The notes under the pieces are model-generated. The model was not told where the DNA came from and ran no database searches. It saw nothing but the letters and a program-made list of their open reading frames with translations. The position numbers were made by a program, and so were the translations under genes. From Chloroflexota bacterium (GTDB taxonomy: Bacteria > Chloroflexota > Anaerolineae > B4-G1): 43,998 bases of DNA. The stretch lies in contig JAAZAN010000155.1 of the NCBI GenBank assembly GCA_012514315.1, forward strand, positions 1 to 43,998, given 5' to 3'. The first letter of the stretch is position 1. Each line of letters begins with the position of its first letter. Shown piece by piece: positions 1 through 8,464 of the stretch.

Positions 1-60
1 AATGAACCAGCCTTCCTCGCGCTCGTGAACAACTTCGCTCCCCTGTCTTTCGGGTATCAT
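1..60 (-). CDS. 5' end of an unidentified leftward gene (partial)
   Basis: Only the first 20 codons lie inside the window. Read leftward from an ATG at 60-58, the frame stays open to base 1 and starts M-I-P-E-R-Q-G. A Shine-Dalgarno sequence AAAGGA (complement of 67-72) sits 6 nt before the ATG, and a well-spaced promoter lies just upstream (86-114), so a real gene start is likely. It is divergent from the DeoR-type regulator. The 20 residues are hydrophilic and show no signal peptide or domain motif, so no function can be assigned. Confidence 0.55.
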   Translation of the reverse strand, partial: MIPERQGSEVVHEREEGWFI

Positions 61-85
61 GAGGTATCCTTTCAGTTTCCATTGC

Positions 86-114
86 ACCATACCGCATCCT
101 GCTCACTTTGTAAA
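86..114 (-). promoter_or_regulatory. sigma-70-type promoter for the leftward partial gene
   Basis: On the minus strand a -35 TTTACA (complement of 109-114) is followed after exactly 17 nt by a -10 TATGGT (complement of 86-91). The predicted start lies about 20 nt before the partial gene's ATG and leaves room for its AAAGGA ribosome site. The call is from sequence only. Confidence 0.5.
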
Positions 115-144
115 ACCTGTGCTCCTGAGTTCTGGCGCTATGTG

Positions 145-173
145 TTGACATCCGATTGAAGACGTGCTATTAT
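145..173 (+). promoter_or_regulatory. strong sigma-70-type promoter upstream of the DeoR regulator
   Basis: A consensus -35 TTGACA (145-150), a 17-nt spacer and a -10 TATTAT (168-173) give a near-perfect housekeeping promoter. Transcription would start near 180. The first rightward gene begins only at 430, so the transcript carries a leader of about 250 nt. This is probably the main promoter of the catabolic island. It is divergent from the promoter at 86-114, a usual arrangement for a local regulator. Confidence 0.75.
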
Positions 174-186
174 GTTGTTGTCAATG

Positions 187-209
187 GCAGATGGCGGTGG
201 ACCATCTGC
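187..209. promoter_or_regulatory. inverted repeat just downstream of the predicted transcription start
   Basis: GCAGATGG (187-194) and CCATCTGC (202-209) are perfect 8-nt arms around a 7-nt centre. The repeat sits about 7-30 nt after the predicted start of the 145-173 promoter. It could be an operator for the adjacent DeoR-type repressor or a hairpin at the 5' end of the leader RNA. The rest of 210-416 shows no open frame with a ribosome site and no recognised riboswitch. Confidence 0.4.
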
Positions 210-429
210 GTGGCAGGCTCATTCTACTTCGCTGTTCGCCTGATCTCTCGGTAGAGTAGCGGACTGTCAGTCTCCCGTTCTTCGGATAGTCCAATCTGCG
301 GTGTCGGTTATTATCTTTGTCCTCGTTTCTCTCTAGAGGGTCCATATCAGACAGTGGGGCGGCCAATCTTGTGTACACTCCAGGGAGCTCTCGGTGGCTG
401 TCGTCGGGGTGTCGTCAAGGAGATGATCT

Positions 430-1230
430 ATGCTGGCTGAGGAGCGACGGCTCCGAATTGTAGAGCTCATCAATCAGAGACGGACCGGAGTTGTGTCTGT
501 GGCCGAGTTGAGCGATACCTTTGGTGTGTCCAGCATGACCATCCGGCGAGACCTGGACAATCTGGAGGAGATGGCCCTGCTGAGGCGGGTGCACGGTGGG
601 GCAGCGGCCAGTCACGCCATCGCGACTGAGAAGCCATACCAGGAGCGTAGCGAGGAGTCAAGTCAGGAGAAGCAATCGATTGGGTGGGCAGCTGCGCAAC
701 TTATCGGTGAGAACGATCGCGTGCTACTCGATGCTGGTACAACGACACTCCAGATCGCTCGGAATCTGGAGGGGAAGAGCGGGATCACAGCGGTGACAAA
801 CGCCTTGCCAGTTGCCAGCGAGTTAGCCCATTACAGACAGTTCTCTACTATAGTGCTGGGCGGTATGCTGAAGGATCGGGAGCTCTGCACTGTGGGCCCT
901 TCAGTCACTGAGCAGTTAGCGCGCCTGTCAGTGGACAAGCTATTCCTGAGCGCAGCCGGCTTCTCGCTTGCGAGGGGTATTACCGACTCCGATCTGATGG
1001 AAGTCGCTGTGAAGCAAGCCATGCTGAAGGCCGCCCGTGAAGTAATCCTTGTTGTAGACAGTAGTAAGTGGAACGTCGTCAACCTGGTACAGATCTGTAC
1101 TCTGGATGCCGTTCACGCCGTGGTAACGGATGATCGGATTTTCCCCGAGGCCATCGAGGGGATTGAGGCTGAAGGGGTACGCGTCATCACCGCCGACCGA
1201 TTATCCGGTAACAGTGTTGTGGTTGCCTGA
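430..1230 (+). CDS. DeoR/GlpR-family transcriptional regulator
   Basis: A 266-residue protein of the usual DeoR length. Residues about 1-60 form the winged helix-turn-helix: the start (LAEERRLRIVELI), then VSVAELSDTFGVSSMTIRRD, then the wing with RRVHGGA. Residues about 80-245 are the sugar-phosphate-sensing domain, with LDAGTTT, the VTNA strand and the VVDSSKW segment. Family members usually repress carbohydrate operons and release DNA on binding a phosphorylated sugar. The start is fixed by AAGGAG at 417-422, 7 nt upstream. It is the first gene of the island and is transcribed with it, so it probably controls both itself and the downstream genes. The effector is unknown; a product of the FGGY kinase at 19874 is a reasonable guess. 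Confidence 0.9.
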   Translation: MLAEERRLRIVELINQRRTGVVSVAELSDTFGVSSMTIRRDLDNLEEMALLRRVHGGAAASHAIATEKPYQERSEESSQEKQSIGWAAAQLIGENDRVLLDAGTTTLQIARNLEGKSGITAVTNALPVASELAHYRQFSTIVLGGMLKDRELCTVGPSVTEQLARLSVDKLFLSAAGFSLARGITDSDLMEVAVKQAMLKAAREVILVVDSSKWNVVNLVQICTLDAVHAVVTDDRIFPEAIEGIEAEGVRVITADRLSGNSVVVA

Positions 1231-1448
1231 GCACTGGCCTGCGGGCCGAAGTATGTCTGGTTCTGTCAACGAGCAGCTCCTGACTGCCCTGTGTAGTGTG
1301 ACTCCACTGTACTGCTGGGCAGGCTCGCAGGGCAAGTGTGAAGACTTTCTCTCAGTGGTGACCCGACTATCGAGAATGGGTGATGGAAGACGCGGTTACC
1401 GTCGCGTGAGTGACTGACAAACACATCGTGTGACAAGGAGAATCGGAT

Positions 1449-2660
1449 ATGACTGACAAGCAGCGAGTGAGATTGGCTGTCATTGGGGGCAGACGAGGCG
1501 CATCGTTTGCGATGGCGCTTCAGGCACTGCAAGAACAGGCGGAGCTGACGAGCGTCTGCGATCTCTCAGAGGGTGTGCTGGACAAGTGGCGCGAGGACTA
1601 TCCGGGTATCCGGACTTTCACGTCTTACGAGGCTCTGCTCGAAAGTGATGTCTGCAATGCGGTCTTCCTGGCAACGCCGCTGAGGCTGCATGCCCGGCAG
1701 GCTGTGGAGGCGATGCGGGCGGACAAACACGTGCTGAGTGAGGTGGTGGCGGCTACAACCGTGGATGAATGCTGGCAGCTCATAGAGATGGTTGAGAAGA
1801 CCGGCAAGACGTATATGCTGGCCGAGAACTACTGCTATATGCGACCTAACATGATGGTGCGCAACATGGCAGACCAGGGGGTATTCGGAGCGACCGTATA
1901 CGCTGAGGGAGCGTACATACACGACTGCCGTGAGCTTCTGTTTGATGATCGAGACCAGCTCACCTGGCGTGGTGAGTTGCGGCGCAGCGCCAATGGCAAC
2001 ACATATCCCACGCACTCGCTCGGGCCCGTCGCGCAGTGGCTGGGCGCTGTGCACGGCGGGCGTGACCGGCTGGTTTCGGTAGCTACGTGGATGAGCCCGA
2101 CGCGGGCGTGCGAGCTATACGCGGCCGAACGCTTCGGTCCCGACCATCCGGCTGCACAGAAGGATTTCTGGTGTGTCGGAGACTCCGGGAGCACACTGCT
2201 CCAGTGCGAGAGCGGCGCTGTGATCTACCTACGGGTGGACTGGGCCTCAGCTCGCCCACACAATATGACGCATTACGTGTTGCAGGGAACCCGGGCAGGA
2301 TACTTGTCGGCGCGGCGTCATCACCAGCGCGAGGACAACCTGATCTGGATCGACGGAATGAGTCCGGGCTCCAGTCCCAGCGGCAAGGCCGAGTGGGAGG
2401 CGCTGGAAGTGTACAAGGACCGGTATGAGCATCCGTACTGGCGGGAATGGGGAGAACTGGCCGAACAAGCTGGACACGGAGGCGGCGACTTTTTCGTCCT
2501 GAAGGACTTCTTCGATGCGGTACTCTCTGGCGCCCGGCCAGCTATCGATGTGTATGACGCCGTCACCTGGAGCTCGGTCTTCCCGCTATCGGCGCTGTCG
2601 GTCCAGAGAGGCAGCGCTCCAGTGGATATTCCTCGTTTCGATGCGGCATCAGGCGAGTGA
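1449..2660 (+). CDS. Gfo/Idh/MocA-family oxidoreductase (copy 1)
   Basis: A 403-residue NAD(P)-dependent sugar/cyclitol oxidoreductase homologue with an N-terminal Rossmann domain (about 1-130) and a C-terminal alpha/beta domain. The dinucleotide loop VIGGRRGASF (11-20) departs from the usual GxGxxG. The position of the family's EKP motif reads SEVV (97-100), so the usual lysine is missing. Two other features recur in its paralogues here: AENYCY (125-130) and AGHGGGDFF near residue 341. The start follows AAGGAG (1435-1440) by 8 nt. The 218-nt gap after the regulator has no clear promoter. The family oxidises, reduces or epimerises sugars, inositols and their amino forms; the substrate here cannot be read. 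It may not be a conventional dehydrogenase given the changed motifs. Confidence 0.85.
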   Translation: MTDKQRVRLAVIGGRRGASFAMALQALQEQAELTSVCDLSEGVLDKWREDYPGIRTFTSYEALLESDVCNAVFLATPLRLHARQAVEAMRADKHVLSEVVAATTVDECWQLIEMVEKTGKTYMLAENYCYMRPNMMVRNMADQGVFGATVYAEGAYIHDCRELLFDDRDQLTWRGELRRSANGNTYPTHSLGPVAQWLGAVHGGRDRLVSVATWMSPTRACELYAAERFGPDHPAAQKDFWCVGDSGSTLLQCESGAVIYLRVDWASARPHNMTHYVLQGTRAGYLSARRHHQREDNLIWIDGMSPGSSPSGKAEWEALEVYKDRYEHPYWREWGELAEQAGHGGGDFFVLKDFFDAVLSGARPAIDVYDAVTWSSVFPLSALSVQRGSAPVDIPRFDAASGE

Positions 2661-2740
2661 TGTCTGGCCGATCTGGATGTGTGTGAAAATGTGCAATCAT
2701 GCGCGTTGTAGGTCGTTCAGGTTTAGAAGGAGGGCTCTGC

Positions 2741-2769
2741 TTGACATTGTGCGGCTCATATGGTAGTAT
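2741..2769 (+). promoter_or_regulatory. sigma-70-type promoter before the aminotransferase
   Basis: A consensus -35 TTGACA (2741-2746), a 17-nt spacer and a -10 TAGTAT (2764-2769). The predicted start is near 2776, giving a leader of about 110 nt before the ATG at 2886. It is an internal promoter of the island and could let the aminotransferase and following genes be expressed apart from the regulator. Confidence 0.7.
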
Positions 2770-2819
2770 GTTACGTGTGTAAGAGGGTGTTCCTGACACA
2801 AGCGCAACTAACCGCACAA
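2747..2819. promoter_or_regulatory. spaced inverted repeat overlapping the 2741 promoter
   Basis: TTGTGCGG (2747-2754) lies inside the promoter spacer, and its exact inverse CCGCACAA lies at 2812-2819 in the leader. The arms are 57 nt apart, which is long for a hairpin but fits two half-operators bound by an oligomeric repressor. It could be chance; only the two arms support it. Confidence 0.25.
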
Positions 2820-2885
2820 ACTTCATCATTCTTGTTTTGTGTGCAGTCTTGGATTTCCTAACAAAGTATCCTGAGGAGTGAGTCA

Positions 2886-4253
2886 ATGGCCCTATATGAT
2901 CCCTCAAAGTATGCGGTCGACCTGGAGCAGATCCCAAGAATTGTCACGGATACTCTCCCTGGCCCGAAGAGCGTCGAATGGCACAATCGGGCGACCAAGC
3001 ACATTCGCGGCCTATCGGGCCAGGTGCGTTTGTTCCCTGTCACCTTTGAGAAGGGCGATGGATGCACGCTGACCGATGTGGACGGCAACACGTACATAGA
3101 CTTCTCCAGCGGCATTTACGTCACCAATCTGGGACACTGCCATCCCAAAGTGTCCGAATATGTGGCCAAGTACGTCAAGACGCTGATGAACGCTCACGAC
3201 TTCACAACGCCAGTCAAGGTTCTGGCGATGGAGAAGTTGATGAGTGTGCTGCCTGGCGACTTCACGGGGGTGCAGTTCTACGACAGCGGCACCACGGCGG
3301 TGGAAGCCGGCCTGCGGACGTGTCGTGCCGCCACCGGCAAGCACGAGTTCATCAGTTGTTTCATGGACTTCCATGGGAAGACGGGGCATGCCGTCAGTCT
3401 CGCCCGGATGAACTCCCTGTACGGCCCAGCCCGTGCGTCTGGATTCTACATGGTCCCGCGTCCTGATACGTATCGGCCGTGGTGGACCCGCAGCGACGGC
3501 TCAATGGACGTCGAACGCTATCTCGAGTTCTACGATAAGTTCATTAAGGAAAGTACGACCGGCCAAATAGCCGCGTTCGTGCTGGAGCCGATCCAGGGTT
3601 GGGGAGGGACGATCATGCCCCCCGACGATTTCTTCCCCAAACTGAAGAAGTTCCTGGACGAACGGGGTATTTTGCTGTTCGCCGACGAGGTGCTGACCGG
3701 TATGGGGCGAACGGGCAGGTACCTGTGCATGGAGCACTGGGATACTCTGCCCGATGTGGTGACACTGGGCAAGGGATTGGGAAATGGCTTCCCCGTGACC
3801 GCGATGGCGGTACGCGAACCGTACGCGGAGGCGGTCGACAAGATCAGCGCCTCCACCAGCTACGGGGGTAACCCGATGGCGTGTGCGGCCGTGCTGAGCT
3901 CCATTGAGGTGATGGAGGAAGAGGGCATCCTGGAGCACGTCCAGGAACTGGAGGTGCTGTTCAAGGAGTGTATGGCGGACTGGACCTCCAAGTACGAGAT
4001 CGTCGGGGATACGCGTGTCAAGGGCTGCCTCATGGGCGTCGAATTGGTCAAGAACAAGGAGACCAAGGAGCCTTTCGATGAGGCCGGCAAGCTTGTCTAC
4101 CAGACCGCTTTCCGCAAGGGCCTGGCCTGGATTCCCGCTGGACATATCCTGCGCATGAGCCCGCTGCTCGTCACACCGAAGGATGTCGCGCGAAAGGGTA
4201 TGGAGATTATTGAGGAGTCGATCGCTGAGGTCGAGAAGAAACTGCTGGGCTAG
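2886..4253 (+). CDS. class III (omega-type) PLP-dependent aminotransferase
   Basis: A 455-residue fold-type I transaminase, the usual length. The cofactor-binding segment YDSGTTAVEAG is at 132-142, the PLP-contacting aspartate is in FADEVLTG (D267), and the Schiff-base lysine is in TLGKGLGNG (K296). The IDFSSGIYVTNLGHCHP block near 71-87 is the usual substrate-mouth region. Members move an amino group from an omega-amine, 4-aminobutyrate-like compound or amino sugar to a keto acid. Its place between two Gfo/Idh oxidoreductases suggests it acts on an oxidised sugar or cyclitol, or removes nitrogen from an amino derivative; the direction is not readable. GAGGAG at 2873-2878 sets the start, with its own promoter upstream. 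It is called 4-aminobutyrate aminotransferase-like, but the substrate is not established. Confidence 0.85.
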   Translation: MALYDPSKYAVDLEQIPRIVTDTLPGPKSVEWHNRATKHIRGLSGQVRLFPVTFEKGDGCTLTDVDGNTYIDFSSGIYVTNLGHCHPKVSEYVAKYVKTLMNAHDFTTPVKVLAMEKLMSVLPGDFTGVQFYDSGTTAVEAGLRTCRAATGKHEFISCFMDFHGKTGHAVSLARMNSLYGPARASGFYMVPRPDTYRPWWTRSDGSMDVERYLEFYDKFIKESTTGQIAAFVLEPIQGWGGTIMPPDDFFPKLKKFLDERGILLFADEVLTGMGRTGRYLCMEHWDTLPDVVTLGKGLGNGFPVTAMAVREPYAEAVDKISASTSYGGNPMACAAVLSSIEVMEEEGILEHVQELEVLFKECMADWTSKYEIVGDTRVKGCLMGVELVKNKETKEPFDEAGKLVYQTAFRKGLAWIPAGHILRMSPLLVTPKDVARKGMEIIEESIAEVEKKLLG

Positions 4254-4291
4254 GGCACAAGTCCCCAGTTGGGTCAGGCGGAGGGAGTAAT

Positions 4292-5440
4292 ATGGCCAAG
4301 AGGGAAATTCGTTTCGGCGTGATCGGCTGTGGACTGATGGGGCGGGAGTTCGCCAGTGCGGCAGCCCGTTGGTGCCATCTGCTCGATCTGGATTTCGCGC
4401 CGCGCATTGAGGCCGTATGTGATGTGTTCTTGCCCGCGACGGAGTGGTTCAAGGATAACGTCCCAAGCGTCCGATTGGCAACAAGCGATTACACCGAGTT
4501 GCTGGCGGACGACGGTATCGATGCTGTGTACTGTGCCGTGCCGCACAACCTGCATGAACAGGTCTACTCTGACATCATACGATCCGGCAAGCACTTGCTG
4601 GGCGAAAAGCCGTTCGGCATTGACAAGCCGGCCAACCAGGCGATTCTTCGGGCAGCCCGAGAGCATCCTGATGTGTTCGTTCGCTGCTCGTCCCAGTTGC
4701 CTTTCTTCCCAGGCGCCTACCGGATCATTCAGTGGTTACGTGAAGGACGCTTCGGCAAGATCATCGAGTACGAAGCGGGCTTTTGGCATAGCAGTGATCT
4801 GAATCCGCTCAAACAGATCAACTGGAAGCGTAAGGTCGAGCTGAATGGGGAATATGGCTGCATGGGCGATCTGGGGATGCACGTCTACCATGTCCCCAGC
4901 CGGTTCGGCTTCAAGCCCCGCCACGTGCGGGCGTTGCTCTCCAAGATCGTTGAGGAACGTCCCGATCGAGACGGCAACATGGCGCCCTGCGAGACGTGGG
5001 ACAACGCGATCCTGGCGTGCGATGTGAAGATGGCTGATCAGGAGTTCCCGATGACGCTCTCGACTAAGCGTATCGCGCCGGGCCATGGCAACACGTGGTT
5101 CGTCAGAGTCTATGGTACAGAGTTGTCGGCTGAGTTCACCACGCAGAATCCGAAGCAATTGCGCTTCATGCCGTACAAACCGGGCGGTGAGCAGGAATGG
5201 CGTGTTGTCGATATGCCGTACGAGTCGGCCTACAAGGCAATCACGGGGAGCATCTTTGAGTTCGGGTTCTCGGACGCGATTCTGCAGATGTGGGCGGCCT
5301 TCTGTGACGAGCTGACCCACGGACCGGATATGCGACAGCCCTTTGGCTGTGCAAGGCCAGAGGAAGTGGCCGACAGCCATACGCTCTTCACGGCGGCGTT
5401 GGAGTCTCAGCGAACTGCGCGGACCGTCGCGATCGCATGA
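4292..5440 (+). CDS. Gfo/Idh/MocA-family oxidoreductase (copy 2, canonical)
   Basis: A 382-residue protein and the only one of the five family members here with the standard signatures. The Rossmann loop is VIGCGLMGREF (10-20), and the family motif GEKP lies at 104-107 with the conserved lysine K106. The C-terminal domain contains the expected GDLGMHVYHVP segment (about 191-201), where a catalytic histidine normally lies. It most likely uses NAD(H) to oxidise or reduce a hydroxyl/keto group on a sugar or inositol. It follows the aminotransferase by 38 nt, with a GGAGGGAG ribosome site just before the ATG, and is followed closely by the MDR dehydrogenase. The three genes probably act on successive intermediates. 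Confidence 0.87.
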   Translation: MAKREIRFGVIGCGLMGREFASAAARWCHLLDLDFAPRIEAVCDVFLPATEWFKDNVPSVRLATSDYTELLADDGIDAVYCAVPHNLHEQVYSDIIRSGKHLLGEKPFGIDKPANQAILRAAREHPDVFVRCSSQLPFFPGAYRIIQWLREGRFGKIIEYEAGFWHSSDLNPLKQINWKRKVELNGEYGCMGDLGMHVYHVPSRFGFKPRHVRALLSKIVEERPDRDGNMAPCETWDNAILACDVKMADQEFPMTLSTKRIAPGHGNTWFVRVYGTELSAEFTTQNPKQLRFMPYKPGGEQEWRVVDMPYESAYKAITGSIFEFGFSDAILQMWAAFCDELTHGPDMRQPFGCARPEEVADSHTLFTAALESQRTARTVAIA

Positions 5441-5476
5441 TGATTGGGCCGAGGGTGCTCGGCTGGAGGATTTGCT

Positions 5477-6739
5477 ATGTCAGATAGACCGGTGATCCCA
5501 GATCAGATGCGGGCACTGGTGCTCGATGGTGTGGGGTTTGACCATCTTCACGTTCGCGAGATACCGACTCCCCGGCCAGGGCCGCGCCAGCTGTTGGCCC
5601 GGGTCGACGCGGCCGGTATCTGTACATCCCTGATCAAACTGGTGGCGCAGGGCCCAGACCACAGCTACATCTATGGCTGGGACGTCGCACGGTATCCCCT
5701 GATTCTTGGCGATGAAGGTTCTATCACGCTGGTGGAAGTGGGGGAGGATCTGCAGGGGCGCTATCAGTTGGGCGAGCGCTACGTGATCCAGCCGGCGGTC
5801 GATCACGCGCCGATCAACCACCGCGAGCGCTACCGCGACGGGGCAAAGGGTGTCGAGAAGCTGGGTGTTGGGTACACGCTGCCGGGGCATCTGGCGGAGT
5901 ACGTCCTGGTTTCTGAGGAAGTGCTCGCTGCCGGGTGTCTGTTGCCTCTGCCAGGTTCCGATCTTCCCTATGCGCACGCTGCGCTGAGTGAACCGTTCTC
6001 GTGTGCGATCTCGGGACAGGATCACCACATGCATCTGATTCAGGAGGATCCTCTCAAGCCGCGGAGCGTGCTGAAAGGACTGAAGCCGGACGGCGTCACG
6101 GTGATCATCGGGGCCGGCGCTATGGGACGGATGCACGTGGATGCGGCGCTAAGCTACAGGCCCCGTGTGATCATCGCCAGTGATCTGATCGAGTCACGCC
6201 TGGAGAGAGTGCGGACGTTGTTTGGCGCGCGGGCGGAGAAGCTGGGTATCGCGCTCTATGCGGTGAACCCTGCCGAGACAGACCTGGGGGCTCTGATCGA
6301 CGATCTGACGCACTACCATGGTGCAGATGACGTCATTGTCGCCGTGGGCGCGCGTCGCGCGATTGAAACTGCTCAGGCTTACTGTGGTCGGGGAGCGGTG
6401 CTCAACCTTTTTGGAGGCCTCAAGAAGGGTGAGGATATGGTGAACCTGGACACGGGCATCGTGCATTACAAGGAGATCAACGTAACCGGGTCCAGTGGGG
6501 GATCGCCCTGGGACATCGCGCGGATGTTGGAGTTGATGGCGACGGGGGCGGTCGATGCCGGCAGCCACATCGCTCAGATCGGCGACCTAGACCACTCGAT
6601 CGAGTTTCTGGAGATGGTGCAAGCGCAGGATATCGATGGCAAAGCCATCGTGTATCCGCATCGACGTACGAATGAGAAGCTAACGGTGTCCGCCTGGACA
6701 GGCGGCGATGAGAAGGAGTACCTCGCGTCGGGATCCTGA
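5477..6739 (+). CDS. MDR-superfamily (alcohol/sorbitol dehydrogenase-like) oxidoreductase
   Basis: A 420-residue medium-chain dehydrogenase. The ATG at 5477 is preferred over one at 5444 because TGGAGGA (5464-5470) lies 6 nt before it. The GroES-like domain (about 10-170) has the zinc-site cysteine in AAGICTS (C49), but the usual GHE reads GDE (residues 78-80), so the first zinc histidine is replaced by aspartate. The four-cysteine structural zinc loop is not seen. The NAD-binding fold begins at VIIGAGAMGRMH (209-220). Family members oxidise polyols or reduce ketoses. With the preceding Gfo/Idh protein it probably handles one sugar or cyclitol redox step. The altered metal site leaves open a zinc-independent or different-metal enzyme. 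Confidence 0.82.
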   Translation: MSDRPVIPDQMRALVLDGVGFDHLHVREIPTPRPGPRQLLARVDAAGICTSLIKLVAQGPDHSYIYGWDVARYPLILGDEGSITLVEVGEDLQGRYQLGERYVIQPAVDHAPINHRERYRDGAKGVEKLGVGYTLPGHLAEYVLVSEEVLAAGCLLPLPGSDLPYAHAALSEPFSCAISGQDHHMHLIQEDPLKPRSVLKGLKPDGVTVIIGAGAMGRMHVDAALSYRPRVIIASDLIESRLERVRTLFGARAEKLGIALYAVNPAETDLGALIDDLTHYHGADDVIVAVGARRAIETAQAYCGRGAVLNLFGGLKKGEDMVNLDTGIVHYKEINVTGSSGGSPWDIARMLELMATGAVDAGSHIAQIGDLDHSIEFLEMVQAQDIDGKAIVYPHRRTNEKLTVSAWTGGDEKEYLASGS

Positions 6740-6785
6740 CTCCGCGTCCGGGCGCCTGAGGTGTTTTCGGTTGTTCGGTGGCAGC

Positions 6786-6813
6786 TTGACAACTGTGTAA
6801 GTCGCGATAAGAT
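6786..6813 (+). promoter_or_regulatory. sigma-70-type promoter before the ABC importer
   Basis: TTGACA (6786-6791), a 16-nt spacer and TAAGAT (6808-6813). The predicted start near 6820 leaves a leader of about 200 nt before the binding-protein gene. The 280-nt gap 6740-7019 holds nothing else convincing. An independent promoter suits a binding protein that is needed in excess. Confidence 0.6.
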
Positions 6814-7019
6814 GGTGAGTGAGCTGGTTCAGTTCCAGTAGCGTAGCATGGAGGAGACATCGCTGAGCCTGGTTCCGCATTCCACGGCCGACGCTGGCTG
6901 GGCCCAACAGCGTTGCGCGGCGTGCGGAGACAGGGTCGCTACTGAGGAACGAGGGATCGGCTTGGTCTGTTTCGTGCAGACGATCGACTAGAGACACTAT
7001 CTCAAGGAGAAAAGCGAAA

Positions 7020-8450
7020 ATGGAGAAGAAACTGGATCGTCGTACGTTCTTGAAGTTGGGCGCCGGCGCTGGCGCAGCCGCATTCCTGGCGGCATGCGCC
7101 CCCACAGCGACGGAAGCGCCGCCAGCTCAGACTGGTGGAGAGGAAGCAACCGCTGTGCCGACCTCGACCCCGCGGCCCCCGACGCCTGAGCCCACCCCGA
7201 TCCCCACGGCGCCGCCGAAGCAGATCGGCGAGGGCGCCAACGAGATCGTCGTGTGGTATCAGGACTGGGACGGCGCGAATCGCATCATGAATTTCGTGAC
7301 GCCGCTATTCGTCGAGGATTACCCTGACGTGAGCGTCAACCTGCAGGCGATCGGCTACACGGACCTGTTCAACAAGATGCTTCCGGCTATCGCCTCCGGC
7401 ACTGAGGGCGACGTGATGATGATGTACACCGACTGGGTCGTCGGGACCGACGTCCGGCAGGTGTTCCTCGATATCACCGAGCCTGCAGGTGGTCTGGCGT
7501 ACTGGCAGGAGATGATCTTCCCGGCGGCCTTCACCGCGATCGACGTGCCCGAGGGCAAGGTGTTCTACCTGCCATGGCTGGCCGGCATCCGCGGCGGCGC
7601 GATGACCGTCAACATGGATCATTGCGAAGAGGCTGGGATCGACTATCTCAACTTCGGCTCGTTCGAGGAGGTCGTCGAGGCCGGCAAGGCCATGACGCAG
7701 CGGACTGCCGATGGCAAGATCAGTCGCTCCGGCTATTCGCCGCGCAGCTCGCAGTATCAGCTTCTGTGGAGCCTCATCTGGCAGCTTGGCGGCAATATGT
7801 TCGACAAAGAGACGGGCGTATGGTCGCACGCCACGGACGAGGGCGAAGCCGCGGCGCAGATCATCTACGATCTGTACTGGAAGGAAGAGGTCTGCGACTT
7901 CGAGCTCTTCACGAGCGAGTACGAGGCGGTCAGCCAGCAGTTGGTCTCCATCTGGGGCGATGGCGCCTGGACGATGAGTGCTCAGACCGACGTCGCGGGC
8001 GTAGCGTGCGACAATATCGTCACGCCGTTCCTGGCTAACGCGGTCGAGCAGGTGCTCTATCCGCAGCACGCGGCCGGGTGGGGCCTGTCCCGACGGCTGT
8101 CTGACGACGCCGACAAGCTGGACGCGGCTCTGGCATACGCACTGCTGATCGTGGGCGCCGACGCGTGCCTGCAGGCGTTGGACTTCTACTCCGGCGTTAT
8201 GATGAGCAAGCCGCTCTATGATGATCCGCGCATCGAGGAAGTGAAGTTCGGCATTCCTTCGAAGCGGGTGGCGCTGGGTATGTGGCCGGTGGCCCGTTAC
8301 ACGCAGGACCACGTCGCTAACCAGGCTCCGGCGGCGGAGGAGTTCGACCTGGCAATGCGGAACGAGAAGAGCATCCCCGAGGCGCTGGCCGCGATGGATG
8401 CCTACCTGCAGGAGCAGGAAGACGCAGCGCGCGAGCGCATCGGTATGTAG
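7020..8450 (+). CDS. ABC sugar importer, Tat-exported lipoprotein solute-binding protein
   Basis: A 476-residue family-1 extracellular solute-binding protein. The N-terminus carries a twin-arginine motif DRRTFLK (6-12), an alanine-rich hydrophobic stretch and a lipobox FLAAC with the lipidated cysteine at C26, so it should be exported folded and anchored outside. A low-complexity Pro/Thr/Glu linker (about 27-75) tethers the binding domain, which starts near NEIVVWYQDWD. It captures an oligosaccharide or sugar-like ligand for the permeases at 8523 and 9468. AAGGAG at 7004-7009 is 10 nt upstream. A hairpin follows the stop codon (8465-8498), as is common where the binding protein is made in excess of the permeases. 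The ligand cannot be read from sequence. Confidence 0.9.
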   Translation: MEKKLDRRTFLKLGAGAGAAAFLAACAPTATEAPPAQTGGEEATAVPTSTPRPPTPEPTPIPTAPPKQIGEGANEIVVWYQDWDGANRIMNFVTPLFVEDYPDVSVNLQAIGYTDLFNKMLPAIASGTEGDVMMMYTDWVVGTDVRQVFLDITEPAGGLAYWQEMIFPAAFTAIDVPEGKVFYLPWLAGIRGGAMTVNMDHCEEAGIDYLNFGSFEEVVEAGKAMTQRTADGKISRSGYSPRSSQYQLLWSLIWQLGGNMFDKETGVWSHATDEGEAAAQIIYDLYWKEEVCDFELFTSEYEAVSQQLVSIWGDGAWTMSAQTDVAGVACDNIVTPFLANAVEQVLYPQHAAGWGLSRRLSDDADKLDAALAYALLIVGADACLQALDFYSGVMMSKPLYDDPRIEEVKFGIPSKRVALGMWPVARYTQDHVANQAPAAEEFDLAMRNEKSIPEALAAMDAYLQEQEDAARERIGM

Positions 8451-8464
8451 TTGTTCTAGGACGG

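Noticed and set aside
1231-1448. Possible promoter or terminator between the regulator and the first oxidoreductase.
   Set aside because: Only a 4-bp GGCC/GGCC stem and no -35/-10 pair were found; cotranscription with the regulator is simpler.
6848-6991. A 47-codon open frame upstream of the binding-protein gene (ATG 6848 to TAG 6991).
   Set aside because: No ribosome site precedes it, it lies inside the leader of the 6786 promoter, and its sequence shows no domain or membrane segment. Probably chance.
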